NCBI GenBank assembly: GCA_002328825.1
Contig: DCWI01000009.1
Location: 1-6,935 of the forward strand
Reading direction: 5' to 3'
Source: Nitrospiraceae bacterium UBA2166
GTDB taxonomy: Bacteria > Nitrospirota > Nitrospiria > Nitrospirales > UBA2166
DNA length: 6,935 nucleotides
The position numbers and the translations under genes are program-made. Under the pieces are notes generated by a model. The model did no database searches and was not told where the DNA came from. It saw only the letters and a list, made by a program, of their open reading frames with translations. Of this stretch, positions 5,558 through 6,935 are shown in pieces. Each line of letters starts with the position of its first letter. Position 1 is the stretch's first letter.

Positions 5558-6935
5558 TTAGTCAAAGGTGGCGATTGCGATTTGAGATGAACTGAGTTGC
5601 ACGCTACATTGAGAATTGAGTCCGGTACACGCTCCACTCCATCCGGTAAAGGTCGCCCCGGTTACTGCCGTTGCGGTGAGTGTTGCGACCGCTCCGTCTG
5701 AATATGCGTGGGAGCAGTCTGCTTCTACAGTGTTTAGACTGCAATTAATCACAGGTGTGGTCCCCGTTAGTGTGGAACTTGTCACTGTTCCGACGCCGGA
5801 TCCTGCGATGCCGACGCCGAGCGTCCGTTCAGTAAATTCTTGTGAAGCTACTGTCACGGTCGAAGGCTTGTCAAATGCAGCGCCGACGGTTCTGTTGTTT
5901 GATAAAACTACGGTGCATGTAGAGGCGGTCCCGGAGCAACTACCTCCAGCCCAGCCAATAAAGGTGGAATCGGTTGCTGGGGCTGCCGTCAAAGTAACAG
6001 ATGTTCCAATAACAACTGACTCAGAGCAGTCCGTCAATGTTCCCCCTGTACCGCAACTGATACCGGTCCCCGTGATTGATCCTGTCCCGGTCTCCCGCAT
6101 TTCTAGCACGGTGAGTACGGCTGTGCCAGAGTTTCCGATCGAGAACTGAGCTGTTACTGTACGGGCTTGCGACATGGTAAGCGTGCATGGTCCCGTTCCT
6201 CCGCATGTGTCCCCACCCCAGCCGGTGAATGTGTCGTCGGTGCCAATAGAAGGGACCGCTGTTAGAGTGACAGAGGAGCCAGTATTGTAGCTGTGCGAAC
6301 AATCTGAGCCACACAGGATTCCTGCGGGCGAACTTGTGACAGTTCCCAAGCCAGTACCCGTTTTGGTGACTGTGAGCGCTGAGGCTGGGCCAACGGGGCC
6401 TGTGAAGTCAGCGGCCACTGTCAAGTTTTGTGTCATGGTCACCACACACTGTCCGTTACTCGTACATCCGCCACCACTCCACTCGACAAATGTATCGGTG
6501 GAATCGGGGAATGCCTGCAGCGTGACAGCTGTTCCTATGGGGTAGATTTCTGTGCAATCTGATCCACAGTCGATGCCGGCAGGAGCACTCTTGACGATCC
6601 CGGAACCAAGGCCTGCTTTTGAGACCGTGAGTGTCACGAGGTTTGAGAACTCAGCAGTCACTGTGTGGCTTTGGGTCATGGAGACTGTGCACAGTCCTGT
6701 CCCAGCACAGCCGCCACCGCTCCATCCGGCGAGGGACGACCCTGGGGAAGGCACTGCTTGCAGAATGACGACGCTTCCGGAAGTAAAGGTTTCTGTGCAA
6801 TCTGCTCCGCACGTAATGCCTGACGGTATGCTTTCAACCGTTCCTGTTCCCACGTTCGTATCGCCCCCAATCACGATGACTGTGAGGGTCACATCTTGGC
6901 TAGCTGTGGGGGCGGCAGGCGTAGGTGCGGCAGGC
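5558..6935 (-). CDS. Divergent InlB B-repeat surface protein, C-terminal part (start lies beyond the window)
   Basis: The visible C-terminal part, about 459 residues, contains five divergent InlB B-repeat (beta-grasp-like) domains. Counted from a GTG at 6892, they lie at about 1-83, 86-163, 172-250, 259-340 and 345-443. The shared pattern is G-x-G-x-V, GI-x-CG-x-DC, G-[ST]-x-V-x-L-x-A, GW-[SG]-GG, C-x-G-x-x-x-C and T-V-x-A-x-F. Each repeat has four cysteines (28/32/62/68 in the first), which suggests two disulfides per domain and an extracytoplasmic location. The frame remains open upstream of the GTG to the window edge and encodes a PAAPTPAAPTASQD linker, so the true start lies to the right and the GTG is internal. 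No sorting motif or membrane anchor follows the last repeat, so any anchor must be at the unseen N-terminus. Such repeats occur in large secreted or surface proteins, often adhesins. Ligand unknown. Confidence 0.88.
   Translation of the reverse strand, partial: PAAPTPAAPTASQDVTLTVIVIGGDTNVGTGTVESIPSGITCGADCTETFTSGSVVILQAVPSPGSSLAGWSGGGCAGTGLCTVSMTQSHTVTAEFSNLVTLTVSKAGLGSGIVKSAPAGIDCGSDCTEIYPIGTAVTLQAFPDSTDTFVEWSGGGCTSNGQCVVTMTQNLTVAADFTGPVGPASALTVTKTGTGLGTVTSSPAGILCGSDCSHSYNTGSSVTLTAVPSIGTDDTFTGWGGDTCGGTGPCTLTMSQARTVTAQFSIGNSGTAVLTVLEMRETGTGSITGTGISCGTGGTLTDCSESVVIGTSVTLTAAPATDSTFIGWAGGSCSGTASTCTVVLSNNRTVGAAFDKPSTVTVASQEFTERTLGVGIAGSGVGTVTSSTLTGTTPVINCSLNTVEADCSHAYSDGAVATLTATAVTGATFTGWSGACTGLNSQCSVQLSSSQIAIATFD
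5564..6892 (-). repeat. Five tandem InlB-B-like domains
   Basis: From N- to C-terminus the units lie at 6892-6644, 6637-6404, 6379-6143, 6118-5873 and 5860-5564. They have diverged at the DNA level and are recognised by protein pattern. Units 1-3 have the tight C-x3-C pair; units 4 and 5 have C-x8-C, so divergence grows toward the C-terminus. Confidence 0.8.
6893..6935 (-). other. Pro/Ala/Thr linker of the InlB-repeat protein, cut by the window edge
   Basis: The in-frame codons upstream of the GTG at 6892 read PAAPTPAAPTASQD with no stop. The repeated PAAPT unit is a typical flexible interdomain linker in secreted multidomain proteins. It shows that the gene continues to the right of the window. 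Confidence 0.75.

Noticed and set aside
5380..5597. Continuation of the 31-codon ORF by frameshift
   Set aside because: A different frame is open here, but the joined product shows no recognisable domain and there is no slippery sequence.
5616..6149. 177-codon open frame on the + strand
   Set aside because: It lies wholly within the well-supported InlB-repeat gene on the other strand; its Val/Pro/Thr-rich product mirrors the biased codons of that gene.
6892..6892. GTG as the start of the InlB-repeat gene
   Set aside because: The frame continues upstream to the window edge through a typical PAAPT linker, and the GTG codes for a Val inside a beta strand like those of the other repeats.

Overview
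The window reads as chromosomal DNA from a Gram-negative-type bacterium of medium GC content that carries many modular surface proteins. A lipobox lipoprotein with a collagen-like stalk, an exported FG-GAP/CARDB protein and a divergent InlB-B-repeat protein all point to the cell envelope. Such combinations occur in environmental lineages such as Nitrospirota and sulfur- or metal-cycling Proteobacteria, but no rRNA, housekeeping gene or other taxonomic marker is present, so the lineage is only a guess.

Layout: (1) 35-1810, + strand: secreted seven-repeat FG-GAP beta-propeller protein with a C-terminal CARDB domain. (2) 1811-2444: a long non-coding/leader stretch. It holds a near-consensus sigma70-type promoter (TTGACA, 17-bp spacer, GATAAT), a possible 40-codon leader ORF, competing GC hairpins, a perfect dyad and a second, extended -10 promoter-like site. 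(3) 2445-4562, + strand: lipoprotein with 22 uninterrupted Gly-X-Y triplets and a large unrecognised C-terminal region, followed by a clear rho-independent terminator at 4617-4662. (4) 4663-5557: about 0.9 kb with no conventional gene. It contains one notable candidate, a 31-codon ORF at 5301-5396 with a 12-base anti-Shine-Dalgarno match and an extended -10 element just upstream. (5) 5558-6935, - strand: five divergent InlB-B repeats, each with four cysteines. This gene is convergent with the lipoprotein gene and runs off the right edge of the window through a Pro/Ala/Thr linker.

All three large genes encode repeat-built extracellular or envelope proteins, so the locus looks like a surface/adhesion neighbourhood. 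There is no direct evidence that the products work together, and the spacing and orientation argue against one operon. There are no mobile elements, CRISPR arrays, tRNAs or rRNAs. The most original signals are the small ORF at 5301-5396 and the elaborate leader before the collagen-like lipoprotein gene.
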